Positions 18,545 to 28,472 are shown, counted from the stretch's first letter. The stretch is DNA of 64,000 nt from RGIG8767 sp964487395 (GCA_964487395.1 CAZAQH010000001.1:1-64000), one strand, 5' to 3'. Notes: generated by a model not told the origin, from the letters alone. Made by a program: numbers and translations.

Positions 18545-18600
18545 AATATTTTACATCTGTATGGAAAATAATGCAAGGAATAACTTAACTAAAAATGATG

Positions 18601-21600
18601 TTATTTAAAGTAAGCAACTCCGGATTCAAAAATCTTCAAATCCTGCTCTCCATATATATTGATTGCAACAGAGTCATCTCTTCTTTCTGAATGTGCCATC
18701 TTACCTAAGATTCTTCCATCCGGTGAAGTAATTCCTTCGATAGACATATAGGAACCATTGATGTTATATTCTTCATCCATGGAAACATTACCATCCATAT
18801 CACTATAAACTGTAGCAACCTGTCCATTCTTAAATAAAGTATCAAGCCATTCTTTTGTTGCAACAAAACGTCCTTCTCCATGAGAAGCTGGGTTAACATA
18901 AGTTTTCCCCACTTCTGCCTGTGCAAGCCATGGTGAAAGATTGGATACTACTTTTGTATAAACCATTTTGGATAAATGTCTGTTGATTGTGTTAAAGGTA
19001 AGTGTAGGTGAGTCTTCTTTTTGCCCTACAATCTTGCCTTCCGGAACAAGACCTAATTTAATTAATGCCTGGAAACCATTACAAATACCAAGACATAAAC
19101 CGTCTCTTTCCTGAAGCATTCTCATTACTGCTTCTTTCATCTTGTCATTACGGAATGCAGTTGCAAAGAATTTAGCACTTCCATCCGGTTCATCACCGGC
19201 TGAGAAACCACCTGGGAACATAATAATCTGTGACTGATTAATTGTCTTTTCAAATTCTTCTACAGATTCTCTTATCTGCGAAGCAGTCATATTCTTAAAT
19301 ACGCGTGTCTCTACTTTAGCTCCTGCTCTTTCAAATGCTTTTCTACTGTCATATTCACAGTTAGTTCCCGGGAACACTGGAATAAATACGGTAGGACGTG
19401 CAATCTTTTCTTTACAGATATGAATCTTATCTGCCTTAAATAATGAAATATTCAGTGCATCTGTATTTTTCACTGCTTTTGTTGGGAATACTTTTTCAAG
19501 TTTGCCTGTCCATGCCTTTAATGCTTCTTCTACGGTAAGCTCGGCATTATGATACTCGAATTTACCTGAATTCGTTACAGTACCTATCATATCGTAATCT
19601 GCATCAATTTCGTTGATTCTGTCTGCATCTATTTCTGCGATAATATCGCCCATTGCTCCGCAGAAGAAATCTTCTTCATTCATTTCGTCTGCTATTTCTA
19701 CACCGAGTTTATTACCAAACGCCATTTTACTTACTGCTGCTGCAATACCATATGCATCAAGTGCGTATGCTGATACAATGACACCTTTTTTAATTAATTC
19801 TGTAATCTCATCATATAAGAAAAGGACTTTTTCATATACCGGAATATCATAATCATCTTTATCAATTTCAAAACGTACGATTTTATTGCCCTCTTTTTTC
19901 AATTCCGGAGTAACAATATCACCTGTTTTAGCTACGTCTACTGCAAAAGATACAAGTGTTGGCGGTACATCAATATCATTAAAGGTTCCTGACATGGAAT
20001 CTTTTCCACCGATAGAAGGAAGACCATATCCAATCTGTGCATCATATGCACCCAAAAGTGCTGAGAAAGGCTGACCCCAGCGAGTCTTATCCTCTGTCAT
20101 ACGTTTGAAGTATTCCTGGAAAGTGAAACGAATCTTTTTATAATCACCACCACCGGCAACAATTTTAGCTATTGATTGTGTAATTGCATAAATTGCACCA
20201 TGATATGGGCTCCAGGAAGATACGTATGGATCAAATCCATAACTCATCATAGTAACAGTATCTGTTTTGCCTTTTAATGTTGGAATTTTAGCAACCATAC
20301 TCTGTGTCTCGGTTAGCTGATATTTTCCACCATATGGCATTAATACACTTGCAGCACCAATTGAAGAATCGAATATTTCTACTAATCCCTTTTGTGAGCA
20401 AACATTCAAATCACTAAGCATAGAAAGCCATGCCTGTTTTACATCTTTCTTTTCAACGGCTTCTTTTACTGTATCAATTGCAATCTCTTCCAGACAATTA
20501 TTTTCTTTGGAAGGAATCGATACTTCAACACCTGTTTCCTGATGAGCGCCATTGGTATCAAGGAATGCTCTCTGTAAGTTTACAATTTCTTTGCCACGCC
20601 ATTTTAATACAAGACGTGGTTCTTTTGTTACAACTGCAACTTCAACTGCCTCTAAATTTTCTTCTTCCGCATATTGAAGGAACTGTGCAACATCTTTTTT
20701 ATCTACAACAACTGCCATACGTTCCTGTGATTCGGAAATAGCAAGTTCCGTACCATCTAAACCGGCATATTTTTTAGGAACCTTATCAAGGTCAACCGTA
20801 AGACCATCTGCAAGTTCTCCAATTGCAACTGATACACCACCTGCACCAAAGTCATTACATTTTTTAATAAGACGGCTTACTTCTTCTCTTCTGAATAATC
20901 TCTGAATCTTACGTTCTGTCGGGGCATTACCTTTTTGTACTTCTGCTCCGCAAGTCTCAATACTTGCTTCGGTATGAACCTTTGAAGAACCGGTTGCACC
21001 ACCACAGCCATCACGTCCTGTTCGTCCACCTAAGAGGATGATGATATCTCCTGGGTCGGAATTTTCACGAATTACATTTTTTCTGGGAGCAGCACCCATT
21101 ACAGCACCGATTTCCATTCTCTTTGCAACATAATTAGGATGATAAATTTCTTTTACATATCCTGTTGCAAGTCCAATCTGGTTACCATAGGAAGAATATC
21201 CGCTTGCAGCACCTCTAACCAGCTTTTTCTGGGATAATTTGCCCTTTAAAGTAGCTGATACCGGAACGGTTGGGTCTGCTGCACCTGTAATACGCATTGC
21301 CTGGTAAACATAGCCTCTTCCTGAAAGCGGATCACGGATTGCTCCACCAAGACATGTTGCAGCGCCACCAAACGGTTCTATCTCTGTTGGGTGATTATGT
21401 GTTTCGTTTTTAAAGAATATAAGCCATTCTTCCGTTACCGGACCATCGCCATAATCCATTTCAACCGGAACTACTATGGAGCATGCATTTATTTCATCTG
21501 ATACTTCCATATCATCTAATTTGCCATCTTCACGAAGCTTTTTCATTCCTACTAAAGCTAAGTCCATGAGACATACAAATTTATCTTTTCTTCCTTTGTA

Positions 21601-22392
21601 TATTTCTTCTCTGGTATCAAGATAACTCTGGTATGTTGTCTCTAATGGCTCTTTATAATATCCTTCATTAAAGGTGATATCTTTTAATTCTGTAGAAAAT
21701 GTGGTGTGTCTGCAGTGATCAGACCAGTACGTATCTAAAACCCTGATTTCCGTCATGGAAGGGTCTCTTTGTTCATCCTTTTTAAAATAATTCTGAATAT
21801 GAAGAAAGTCCTGAAAGGTCATTGCCAGACCAAGGGATTCATATAAGCTTTTTAATTCTTCTTCCGGCATTTCTTTGAAACCATTAAAAATAATTACATC
21901 TGCCGGTTCCTTGTAATCTGTGATAAGAGTCTGTGGTTTTTCAAGACCTGTTTCTCTTGAATCAACCGGATTGATACAGTAAGATTTGATTTTATTTAAT
22001 TCTTCTTCTGATAAGTCACCTTCGATAACATAAGTAACCGCTGTTCTGATAATTGGGTCTTCTTCTTCATTTAAGAATCGAATACACTGCACTGCTGAAT
22101 CGGCACGCTGATCAAACTGACCGGGTAAAAATTCTACACTGAATGCTTTTTCATTCTGTTTAAGTTCAAATGTTTCATTATACAGAATATCTACAGGGGG
22201 TTCTGAAAATACAGTTGTACATGCCATGTTAAATGTGGCATCTGATATATTTTCAACATCATAACGAATTAATTCCCTTACATTCTTTACATCCTGAATG
22301 CTTAAATAATTCTCGATTTCCTCCTTCAGTTCCTTCGCTTTTACCGCGTAAGGCTCCTTTTTTTCGACGTAGATACGCTTCACGTTTTCCAT
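18601..22392 (-). CDS. purL: Phosphoribosylformylglycinamidine (FGAM) synthase, fused large form
   Basis: This 1263-residue enzyme combines the two AIRS-like halves (substrate motif KNETHNHPTEIEPFGGAAT) with a C-terminal glutamine amidotransferase (PGTNCEYDSR, nucleophile Cys in LGICNGFQAL). It converts FGAR to FGAM in purine synthesis, so separate purQ and purS are not needed. The clostridial single-chain form is about this long. Its start lies 17 bases after the TetR-family gene on the same strand, so it may be co-transcribed with that regulator and the unknown gene before it. Confidence 0.96.
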   Translation of the reverse strand: MENVKRIYVEKKEPYAVKAKELKEEIENYLSIQDVKNVRELIRYDVENISDATFNMACTTVFSEPPVDILYNETFELKQNEKAFSVEFLPGQFDQRADSAVQCIRFLNEEEDPIIRTAVTYVIEGDLSEEELNKIKSYCINPVDSRETGLEKPQTLITDYKEPADVIIFNGFKEMPEEELKSLYESLGLAMTFQDFLHIQNYFKKDEQRDPSMTEIRVLDTYWSDHCRHTTFSTELKDITFNEGYYKEPLETTYQSYLDTREEIYKGRKDKFVCLMDLALVGMKKLREDGKLDDMEVSDEINACSIVVPVEMDYGDGPVTEEWLIFFKNETHNHPTEIEPFGGAATCLGGAIRDPLSGRGYVYQAMRITGAADPTVPVSATLKGKLSQKKLVRGAASGYSSYGNQIGLATGYVKEIYHPNYVAKRMEIGAVMGAAPRKNVIRENSDPGDIIILLGGRTGRDGCGGATGSSKVHTEASIETCGAEVQKGNAPTERKIQRLFRREEVSRLIKKCNDFGAGGVSVAIGELADGLTVDLDKVPKKYAGLDGTELAISESQERMAVVVDKKDVAQFLQYAEEENLEAVEVAVVTKEPRLVLKWRGKEIVNLQRAFLDTNGAHQETGVEVSIPSKENNCLEEIAIDTVKEAVEKKDVKQAWLSMLSDLNVCSQKGLVEIFDSSIGAASVLMPYGGKYQLTETQSMVAKIPTLKGKTDTVTMMSYGFDPYVSSWSPYHGAIYAITQSIAKIVAGGGDYKKIRFTFQEYFKRMTEDKTRWGQPFSALLGAYDAQIGYGLPSIGGKDSMSGTFNDIDVPPTLVSFAVDVAKTGDIVTPELKKEGNKIVRFEIDKDDYDIPVYEKVLFLYDEITELIKKGVIVSAYALDAYGIAAAVSKMAFGNKLGVEIADEMNEEDFFCGAMGDIIAEIDADRINEIDADYDMIGTVTNSGKFEYHNAELTVEEALKAWTGKLEKVFPTKAVKNTDALNISLFKADKIHICKEKIARPTVFIPVFPGTNCEYDSRKAFERAGAKVETRVFKNMTASQIRESVEEFEKTINQSQIIMFPGGFSAGDEPDGSAKFFATAFRNDKMKEAVMRMLQERDGLCLGICNGFQALIKLGLVPEGKIVGQKEDSPTLTFNTINRHLSKMVYTKVVSNLSPWLAQAEVGKTYVNPASHGEGRFVATKEWLDTLFKNGQVATVYSDMDGNVSMDEEYNINGSYMSIEGITSPDGRILGKMAHSERRDDSVAINIYGEQDLKIFESGVAYFK

Positions 22393-22409
22393 TTTCTTCT
22401 CCTCTTATT

Positions 22410-23000
22410 TTATTCTACAACCATGAACTTTTTTAATAGGAATAAAAGCTCACGGTCTACTCTCTTTTCACTAATTCCCATGGTTCTTGCACATATCTTC
22501 ATTCCTTCTATGGAAAACATGATACTGCTTGCTTCACCTCTTGGGTCAACGCATGAAAACTCACCGCTTTCATTGCCTCGTTCTAATAATTTTTCAAGTA
22601 CCAGTGCTGCTGTTTCAAAATCCTTCTTGATGCTATTGGTCTTTCCTTCCTCACGGCATTCAAAAGCATATTCATACTTGGCTACCGTCAGGTTGTTTTT
22701 CTTTCTTAATATTTCTTTTTTCTGCTCTTTAAAAAATAATAGCAGAAGTTCTGACGTGCTGGCCGTCTTTAATTGTTCACCAGTATATTCTTCATCTTTT
22801 TTATTGCGTTCATCTTCTTCGTTTAAAACTGCAAGGAGCAATTCTTCCGTTGATGAAAAATACAAATATAATCCGCCCCTGCTGATTTCGCATGCCTCAA
22901 CAATATCCTTCATAGTAACATTACGAAATCCTCTTGCAGTAAAAACTTCTCTTGCTTTTTCAATAATAAACTGTTTCTTTTGTGCTGTTTTTTCACTCAT
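22410..23000 (-). CDS. TetR/AcrR-family transcriptional regulator
   Basis: The 196-residue protein has a typical TetR N-terminal helix-turn-helix (residues about 10-60, with TMKDIVEACEISRGGLYLYFSSTEELL). A helical ligand-binding domain follows, without a recognisable specific family. Its start overlaps the preceding unknown gene by 4 bases (ATGA), and it is followed 17 bases later by purL. A local regulator translated together with purL is unusual, since purine genes are normally controlled by PurR or riboswitches. Its ligand is unknown. Confidence 0.9.
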   Translation of the reverse strand: MSEKTAQKKQFIIEKAREVFTARGFRNVTMKDIVEACEISRGGLYLYFSSTEELLLAVLNEEDERNKKDEEYTGEQLKTASTSELLLLFFKEQKKEILRKKNNLTVAKYEYAFECREEGKTNSIKKDFETAALVLEKLLERGNESGEFSCVDPRGEASSIMFSIEGMKICARTMGISEKRVDRELLFLLKKFMVVE

Positions 23001-23479
23001 CCCTTATCCTCGCTCTTATGGACTGTAGCATTTTCCCAAAAATCAACTAATTCCTTCGCTTTCTGAACAGCTTCAAGAAATACTCCTTCTTCCACTCCCA
23101 TACTCCAAAGACGGGCTTTGGTTCTGCCACCAAGTACATATTTTGAAAGAATACCACCGAGTATGTTCATCTGCTGAATGGTTGTCTTGTGAATCAGTGC
23201 AATCTCATCAGAACTGTTACGTAAATGATAACGGGAATACACATATAGATAATTTCTATCCATAAATTTCGTCTGTTCTGCTTCTTTGACAAATCGTAGT
23301 AAATTACTGTCAAATACCGGAAATGGCAAGGAATGAGTTGCAATTCCATCCTGTCCATATATTTGTGAAGCTCTTTTCTGACTCTTCTCAATAAGCCAAG
23401 GCAAATAGACCTCTAACTTACGTATATCGTCCTGATACTCTTCCAATACCTGTCCTGCTGACATAAGTTCCGTATCCAT
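22997..23479 (-). CDS. Conserved-looking protein of unknown function
   Basis: This 160-residue, mostly helical soluble protein has no signal peptide or membrane segment and is not recognised. It has a patch YLYVYSRYHLRNSSDEIALIH and several aromatic residues. The start ATG follows GGAGG. It ends in a 4-base overlap with the TetR regulator, so the pair is one translational unit. The long intact frame, good ribosome site and overlap support a real gene. It may act with the regulator or be its target. Confidence 0.75.
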   Translation of the reverse strand: MDTELMSAGQVLEEYQDDIRKLEVYLPWLIEKSQKRASQIYGQDGIATHSLPFPVFDSNLLRFVKEAEQTKFMDRNYLYVYSRYHLRNSSDEIALIHKTTIQQMNILGGILSKYVLGGRTKARLWSMGVEEGVFLEAVQKAKELVDFWENATVHKSEDKG

Positions 23480-23621
23480 AGATAACCTCCAAATTTATAC
23501 AGACATTTAATAATCACGCGTTTATTTTACCATAAAACATCAAAAAGTACAGTATGCTTATATAAAATTTACGGATTTTATGATATGATTAACTTGCATT
23601 TTTTAAAAAGGAGACCTTTTC

Positions 23622-25868
23622 ATGCAAGTATTCGCAGCAAATGATGAAATAATAGCAACCGGCTCAAAAAATAACGTTTTTTATATTATTGCAGAAGGAA
23701 GTGTCACCACCTCAACGGGCGATGAGTCTTTTACTCTCAAAAAAGGGGATATTGTAGGAATTTATGATATTACACTCTCATATCACTCCTGTTCTTACTA
23801 TGCAGCCGAGACTTGTAATTTAATTCCTTATTCTTTTGAAAATACTACTGCTTTTCTATCCATATTAGAAAAAAATATGGATTTAAGAAGACTTTTAATG
23901 CTTTCTTTAACACGTAATATGTACAATATCGTGAATGCATACAAACAACAGTATAAAAACTGTCATTCACTTTATACTTATATAAAGAAGATACATGAAT
24001 TTTATCAGGATACCTGTAGAAGTACACATCTTTTATCCAAAACACTGCCTTTTATGGAAGATTTTCAGAATCTGACTGTCGAAGATGAACTTCCTTTCTG
24101 GCTGAATGATTATTATGTTTCTGCGAAAAAAATGTTCTCAGATACTTCCCTTGAGTTGAATTCCAGTTTTGTTTATGGTTTTTTATCACGAAGCAGTAGT
24201 GATATTGAGCACATTATAAGTTTAATCACGAAAATGCAGGAAAATTATGAGTTATTTTCCTCGTATCTTCTCAATGAAGATTATCTGGATTTCTTTGATT
24301 TATACTGTGATTTATATTTCCGTTCAAAAAGCAATGGTTTTGACGTTGCGGATATCGACAGTGCACTTAAGACTATGATTTCTCATATTCGTAAGCTTCC
24401 ATATGTCAATAATTCACTAATTATACGGCGTGTCACCGATTTCCAAAAAAAATCAAATGCTTCGCCTAAGCGTTCTGCCGGCCCACAGGATGTATCTGCC
24501 CTTAATGCTGATTTGGCTAATTCCTTAAACATCATTTTGGATTATGCTGATACTATGCCTGTTACCGTTGCGGAATTCAAAAAATATCTTCAGTTATTCA
24601 TGCAGTTACCGGATAAAAATGCTCTGGATAAAGAAGCGGATAATATCCGCCGCCAAATAAGCAAGCTTTTTTATTTGATTTATGTAGAGGTATTTCAGAT
24701 CAGTTTAAAGGCACCAACCGTACCCCCTATTATAAAAATGTTCTTAAATTTCGGATACATGGATGCCTCCCTTTGTGGCTATGAAAACGCCACAATTTTA
24801 TATAAACTTGCTGATACCTATCACGGCAACAAAGAACAAGGTGTCTATACTATATATGAATGGATTCGTGAAATATATGATGGCAATAAACAGCCTAGCC
24901 GTAACGAATTTGAGCAGGACTATACTGCCTTTGTACGAACACTGAAAAAAGAAGGTAAAATAGACAAAGAAACTGAACTTGATATGACCAGTGATACCGT
25001 TGGTAAAGTAATGTATGAACTGCAGAATATGTTTCCAAGTGTAAACAAAATAACATTTGGACGTGTTTTTTCCTTCTGTCCAATTTTATTAGAGGAAAAT
25101 ATTTGCAAGCCACTTGATGAATTACTTTTAACTCCGGAAAAAATCTGCGATACATTTAAAGCGTTATCCGCTATTGATTATTCTGCTTTTTATCATGATA
25201 TTTTATTTGAGGATACCTCTCTTAATATTAAAGAGATTATAAAAACCGATATCCGTCCAGATGTGATTCTTATGCCCAATACCGGAACAAAAGGAATATT
25301 GTGGCAGGAAATTGAAGGAATGCATCGTTCTACCAAAGGTCGAATGATGATTTCTGCTTTCTTCCTTGAGAATCTTGAGAAAACATTTATTCGCATGATT
25401 GGCGAGTTTCGTTGGGATATGTGTAAACGTATTCAGGGTGGACGCTGGAATGATGTCACCTCACACTCCCTTACAAGTGAATACTGTGACTACGCACAAT
25501 TTTATCAAAAGAACCGTGATTTATCATATGATGCCAAAGAAAAAATTAAAGTTAATTTGAAAAAGAGCAAGAACAATTACCGTGAACTGTTCCTTAATGA
25601 TTATATGGTATATATGCTCTATGAATCCACGGGTTCCTGTCGTCTCAACAAAGTGGCTCGTTCCATTTTGTTTAAATATTGTCCATTTAGCAATGCTGTG
25701 TGCGAATCCATTAAAGCCAATTCCGTATTTACGGAATGTCTCGACAGACATCATTTAGTCACAGCCCAGGCTCTTCACCGCATAGAGCAGGTTAAATCAC
25801 GCTACCAGAATTCAAGCAAGCTTATACCTGATGAGATTTCATTACAGCCAGATCTCATTAAACGTTAA
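23622..25868 (+). CDS. Cyclic-nucleotide-binding-like domain protein with long helical region
   Basis: The 748-residue protein begins with a cupin-like cNMP-binding fold: residues about 5-80 with NVFYIIAEGSVTTS and FTLKKGDIVGIYD, similar to CAP-family domains. The rest is a long, mainly helical region with no helix-turn-helix, kinase or membrane segment seen. It has a GGAGA site. It precedes a VanZ-like gene by 11 bases and hflX after that, all on the plus strand, so a three-gene unit is likely. The N-terminal fold may sense a nucleotide or simply be structural. Function unknown. Confidence 0.85.
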   Translation: MQVFAANDEIIATGSKNNVFYIIAEGSVTTSTGDESFTLKKGDIVGIYDITLSYHSCSYYAAETCNLIPYSFENTTAFLSILEKNMDLRRLLMLSLTRNMYNIVNAYKQQYKNCHSLYTYIKKIHEFYQDTCRSTHLLSKTLPFMEDFQNLTVEDELPFWLNDYYVSAKKMFSDTSLELNSSFVYGFLSRSSSDIEHIISLITKMQENYELFSSYLLNEDYLDFFDLYCDLYFRSKSNGFDVADIDSALKTMISHIRKLPYVNNSLIIRRVTDFQKKSNASPKRSAGPQDVSALNADLANSLNIILDYADTMPVTVAEFKKYLQLFMQLPDKNALDKEADNIRRQISKLFYLIYVEVFQISLKAPTVPPIIKMFLNFGYMDASLCGYENATILYKLADTYHGNKEQGVYTIYEWIREIYDGNKQPSRNEFEQDYTAFVRTLKKEGKIDKETELDMTSDTVGKVMYELQNMFPSVNKITFGRVFSFCPILLEENICKPLDELLLTPEKICDTFKALSAIDYSAFYHDILFEDTSLNIKEIIKTDIRPDVILMPNTGTKGILWQEIEGMHRSTKGRMMISAFFLENLEKTFIRMIGEFRWDMCKRIQGGRWNDVTSHSLTSEYCDYAQFYQKNRDLSYDAKEKIKVNLKKSKNNYRELFLNDYMVYMLYESTGSCRLNKVARSILFKYCPFSNAVCESIKANSVFTECLDRHHLVTAQALHRIEQVKSRYQNSSKLIPDEISLQPDLIKR

Positions 25869-25879
25869 GAGGTGTAATT

Positions 25880-26425
25880 ATGGAGTTTTTTACTTTGTTT
25901 TTTAAAAAGCTTTTACGTTATCTTTTAAAACCCTTATCCTTTGTCCCTGCGATTATTATGATGTATCTTATTTTTTCGTTTTCAAATCAAACGGGCAGTG
26001 AATCCGGTAATTTAAGTTATAAAGTCAGTAAGATTATGGTATTACTATATAATAAGATTTTTTTCAAAGAACTGGATAACAATGCTCTAAATACATTAAT
26101 TGTCACCATACATCCCTATGTTCGTAAGCTTGCACATGTAACCGAATATTTTCTGTTAGCTGCCTGTGTATCATTCCCACTCTATGTCTACCGGCTCCGT
26201 GGTTTTCTTTTAATGATTATTGCTGGAACATTCTGTGTACTTTTTGCCGCATTAGATGAATATCATCAATCTTTTATTTCCGGCAGAGTGGCTTCTTCAA
26301 AAGATATTATGATTGACAGTATCGGTATTTTAATTGGTATTATCTTGGTTCGAATAATCGGTTTTATTGGCAGAAAAACAATATTTTCCTGGTTATCAAC
26401 TGAAAAGAACTCAAAACACAAGTAA
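25880..26425 (+). CDS. VanZ-like membrane protein
   Basis: This 181-residue protein has four predicted membrane segments and the VanZ-family signature: the early SFSNQTGSES, the central HPYVRKLAHVTEYFLLA and the DEYHQSFISGRVASSKDIMIDSIG motif. VanZ homologues confer teicoplanin tolerance in some hosts, and most are of unknown role. An intact HxxEY and DEYHQ/R motif set is visible. It lies between the cyclic-nucleotide-domain gene and hflX. Confidence 0.88.
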   Translation: MEFFTLFFKKLLRYLLKPLSFVPAIIMMYLIFSFSNQTGSESGNLSYKVSKIMVLLYNKIFFKELDNNALNTLIVTIHPYVRKLAHVTEYFLLAACVSFPLYVYRLRGFLLMIIAGTFCVLFAALDEYHQSFISGRVASSKDIMIDSIGILIGIILVRIIGFIGRKTIFSWLSTEKNSKHK

Positions 26426-26444
26426 GCACACCTTGGAGGTAAAA

Positions 26445-27731
26445 ATGAACGAACCTGAAATAATACAGCAACGAGCAATCATCGTAGGCTTAAACTTAAA
26501 TGATGATCCTGCTTTTTTATCGTCTATGCAGGAATTAAAAGCACTGGCAAAAGCCTGCGATTTAGATGTCGTAGGAATGCATACGCAGAATGCTTCAAAT
26601 GTGAATAATGCTTTTTATATTGGCACCGGAAAAGTAGAAGAAATCAAAGAAAGTGCTGCTCTTTTAGAAGCAGAACTTGTTATTTTTGATGAAGCACTTT
26701 CTCCCATGCAGCTTCGTAATCTCACCAATACTTTAGATTTAGGTGTCTTAGACCGAACTTCCTTAATACTGAAAATATTTGCAGACAGAGCCAGGACAAA
26801 AGAAGCTAAATTACAGGTAGAACTTGCAAATTTGCAATATATGCTGCCTCGATTAATCGGCATGCATGACTCCCTCTCTCGTCAGGGTGGAGCCAGTGGC
26901 AGTATGAGTAATAAAGGAACCGGTGAAAAAAAGTTAGAGCTTGACAGACGTCATATTGAACATCGAATTAATGAGCTCAAACGAAATCTTGCGGATATTA
27001 AATGCAACCGTAACGTACTCCGCAAACAGCGCGAGCAGTCGGGCATTCACAAAATTGCTCTGGTAGGATACACAAATGCCGGTAAATCAACCATAATGAA
27101 TTGGATGGTTAATGAGTTCGGTGGTGATAATGACAAAAAAGTATTAGAACAGGATATGCTATTTGCTACACTGGATACAACAGTTCGTAAAATATCTCCT
27201 GATAATCTTCCACCGTTTCTGCTTTCCGATACCGTCGGATTTATTGATAAACTACCGCATACTCTGATAAAAGCCTTTCATTCGACTTTAGAAGAAGTAA
27301 CCTATGCTGATTTAATCTTACATGTTATTGATTATTCAAGTGAAGATTATGACAAGCATATGAAAGTAACAACAGAAACCTTAAAAGAACTTAACGCATC
27401 TTCCATACCAATTATTCACGTATTTAATAAAGCCGAAAAAAATATGGAACGCAGTATTTTACCCGTTACAAATGGAAATAAAATATATCTCTCCGCTAAA
27501 GAACACATCGGTATGAATGAATTATTAACGCTTATATCCAATACGTTGTATGGAGATCAACATGAATGTGACTTTTTATTTCCGCTATCCAGAGGTGATA
27601 TTCTGAATACATTATTTGAAAATGCCGTTGTTAACAATTATGAATATAAAGATAACGGAATTCTCTGCCACTGTATTTGTAATTTAAAAGAATTTTTGAA
27701 ATTTGAGCAATATATTGTTAAAAAAGACTAA
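26445..27731 (+). CDS. hflX: GTPase HflX
   Basis: This protein of about 428 residues has the HflX N-terminal nucleotide-binding domain (IGTGKVEEIKE, the DEALSPMQLRNL motif). A coiled helical linker follows (SRQGGASGSMSNKGTGE), then a TrmE/Era-like GTPase with G1 GYTNAGKST, G3 DTVGF and G4 NKAE. HflX splits stalled or hibernating ribosomes. The start is ATG 26445 behind GGAGG; a longer frame to 26367 overlaps the VanZ gene and is not supported. It is the last gene of a plus-strand group. Confidence 0.95.
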   Translation: MNEPEIIQQRAIIVGLNLNDDPAFLSSMQELKALAKACDLDVVGMHTQNASNVNNAFYIGTGKVEEIKESAALLEAELVIFDEALSPMQLRNLTNTLDLGVLDRTSLILKIFADRARTKEAKLQVELANLQYMLPRLIGMHDSLSRQGGASGSMSNKGTGEKKLELDRRHIEHRINELKRNLADIKCNRNVLRKQREQSGIHKIALVGYTNAGKSTIMNWMVNEFGGDNDKKVLEQDMLFATLDTTVRKISPDNLPPFLLSDTVGFIDKLPHTLIKAFHSTLEEVTYADLILHVIDYSSEDYDKHMKVTTETLKELNASSIPIIHVFNKAEKNMERSILPVTNGNKIYLSAKEHIGMNELLTLISNTLYGDQHECDFLFPLSRGDILNTLFENAVVNNYEYKDNGILCHCICNLKEFLKFEQYIVKKD

Positions 27732-27738
27732 TATAGTT

Positions 27739-27757
27739 GTAGTCAAACTACTTTTTT
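27739..27757 (+). terminator. Intrinsic terminator after hflX
   Basis: GTAGT-CAA-ACTAC short hairpin followed by TTTTTT. Confidence 0.7.
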
Positions 27758-27775
27758 GATGATATCATGTACTTA

Positions 27776-27808
27776 GTTCGATAGAGATATCGAACGTGCT
27801 AATTAGCA
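27776..27808. other. Tandem palindromes in the hflX 3' intergenic region
   Basis: GTTCGATA (27776-27783), loop GAGA, TATCGAAC (27788-27795) forms a perfect 8-bp stem with a GNRA loop. It is followed at once by the palindrome TGCTAATTAGCA (27797-27808). No frame covers the region. It could be an RNA structure or a protein-binding site; function unknown. Confidence 0.5.
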
Positions 27809-27841
27809 AATTCCGGAAGAATTCCCCTTTTACACAAACAG

Positions 27842-27872
27842 AAACACCGAAGGTTCCCCTTTCGGTGTTTTT
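27842..27872 (+). terminator. Strong intrinsic terminator
   Basis: AAACACCGAA (27842-27851) pairs with TTCGGTGTTT (27861-27870), followed by Ts. It may end a short RNA starting after hflX, since hflX has a nearer terminator. Confidence 0.8.
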
Positions 27873-27921
27873 GTTTGCTCTTTTTTATTCCGTATCATTA
27901 TATTTATAAGAAAAAAGGACT

Positions 27922-27947
27922 AAAAAACACGCATATGCGTGTTTTTT
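27922..27947. terminator. Bidirectional terminator
   Basis: A perfect 26-base palindrome centred on CATATG with A6/T6 ends. It lies between the plus-strand hflX group and the minus-strand SEC-C gene and can serve both. Confidence 0.88.
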
Positions 27948-27965
27948 CATGCTTAGTTTAAATGA

Positions 27966-28472
27966 TTATTTATTTTTTCCACAACATTTTTTATATTTCT
28001 TGCCACTTCCGCAAGGACATGGATCATTTGGATAAACCTTTGTCTCATTTACAACGGTTGTAGAACGTTTTTGTTCTTTATATAATTCTTTCTGCTTGTC
28101 TTCGTCATAGATGTCATTCCATTCTTCTAATCCGTAAAGCCAGTCTGCTCCTGCAGCAACCATATTCTTGTACAATTTTTCTGTATCAAAAGCAAGACTT
28201 ACTTTTGTGTCTTCCTTCATTTTTTCAATTGGATTGGCTTTTTTCAAGCTGTCATTAATACCATCTAAAAATCCTACCATTGTAAGAAGTGGTACCTGGT
28301 ATTTCTCTGCAAGTTCTGCAACACTGCCTTTTACTTCTTCCTTTGGATTTTTTAAAAGACTTGCGTAAATTTCTTTTTCCTTTTCAAAATAATCGTTCCA
28401 AAGTCTCTGTAAATCGCCTTTATTGGCTGTTTCTGAATATGCGGTTTCTCTCCACTGTTCTAATAATGTCAT
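27966..28472 (-). CDS. SEC-C motif protein
   Basis: This protein of about 168 residues is helical and acidic for most of its length and ends in a SEC-C zinc motif (NDPCPCGSGKKYKKCCG). Such tails are found on SecA and on diverse small bacterial proteins. The start at ATG 28472 is 8 bases after GGTGG; a GTG four codons earlier is in frame but overlaps the site. It is monocistronic. The zinc-binding tail is clear, but the body is not assigned to a named family. Confidence 0.82.
   Translation of the reverse strand: MTLLEQWRETAYSETANKGDLQRLWNDYFEKEKEIYASLLKNPKEEVKGSVAELAEKYQVPLLTMVGFLDGINDSLKKANPIEKMKEDTKVSLAFDTEKLYKNMVAAGADWLYGLEEWNDIYDEDKQKELYKEQKRSTTVVNETKVYPNDPCPCGSGKKYKKCCGKNK

Noticed and set aside
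22423..23028. A 201-codon plus-strand frame opposite the TetR regulator
   Set aside because: The minus-strand frame has a recognisable helix-turn-helix, a good overlap with its neighbour and a ribosome site; the plus-strand frame has none of these.
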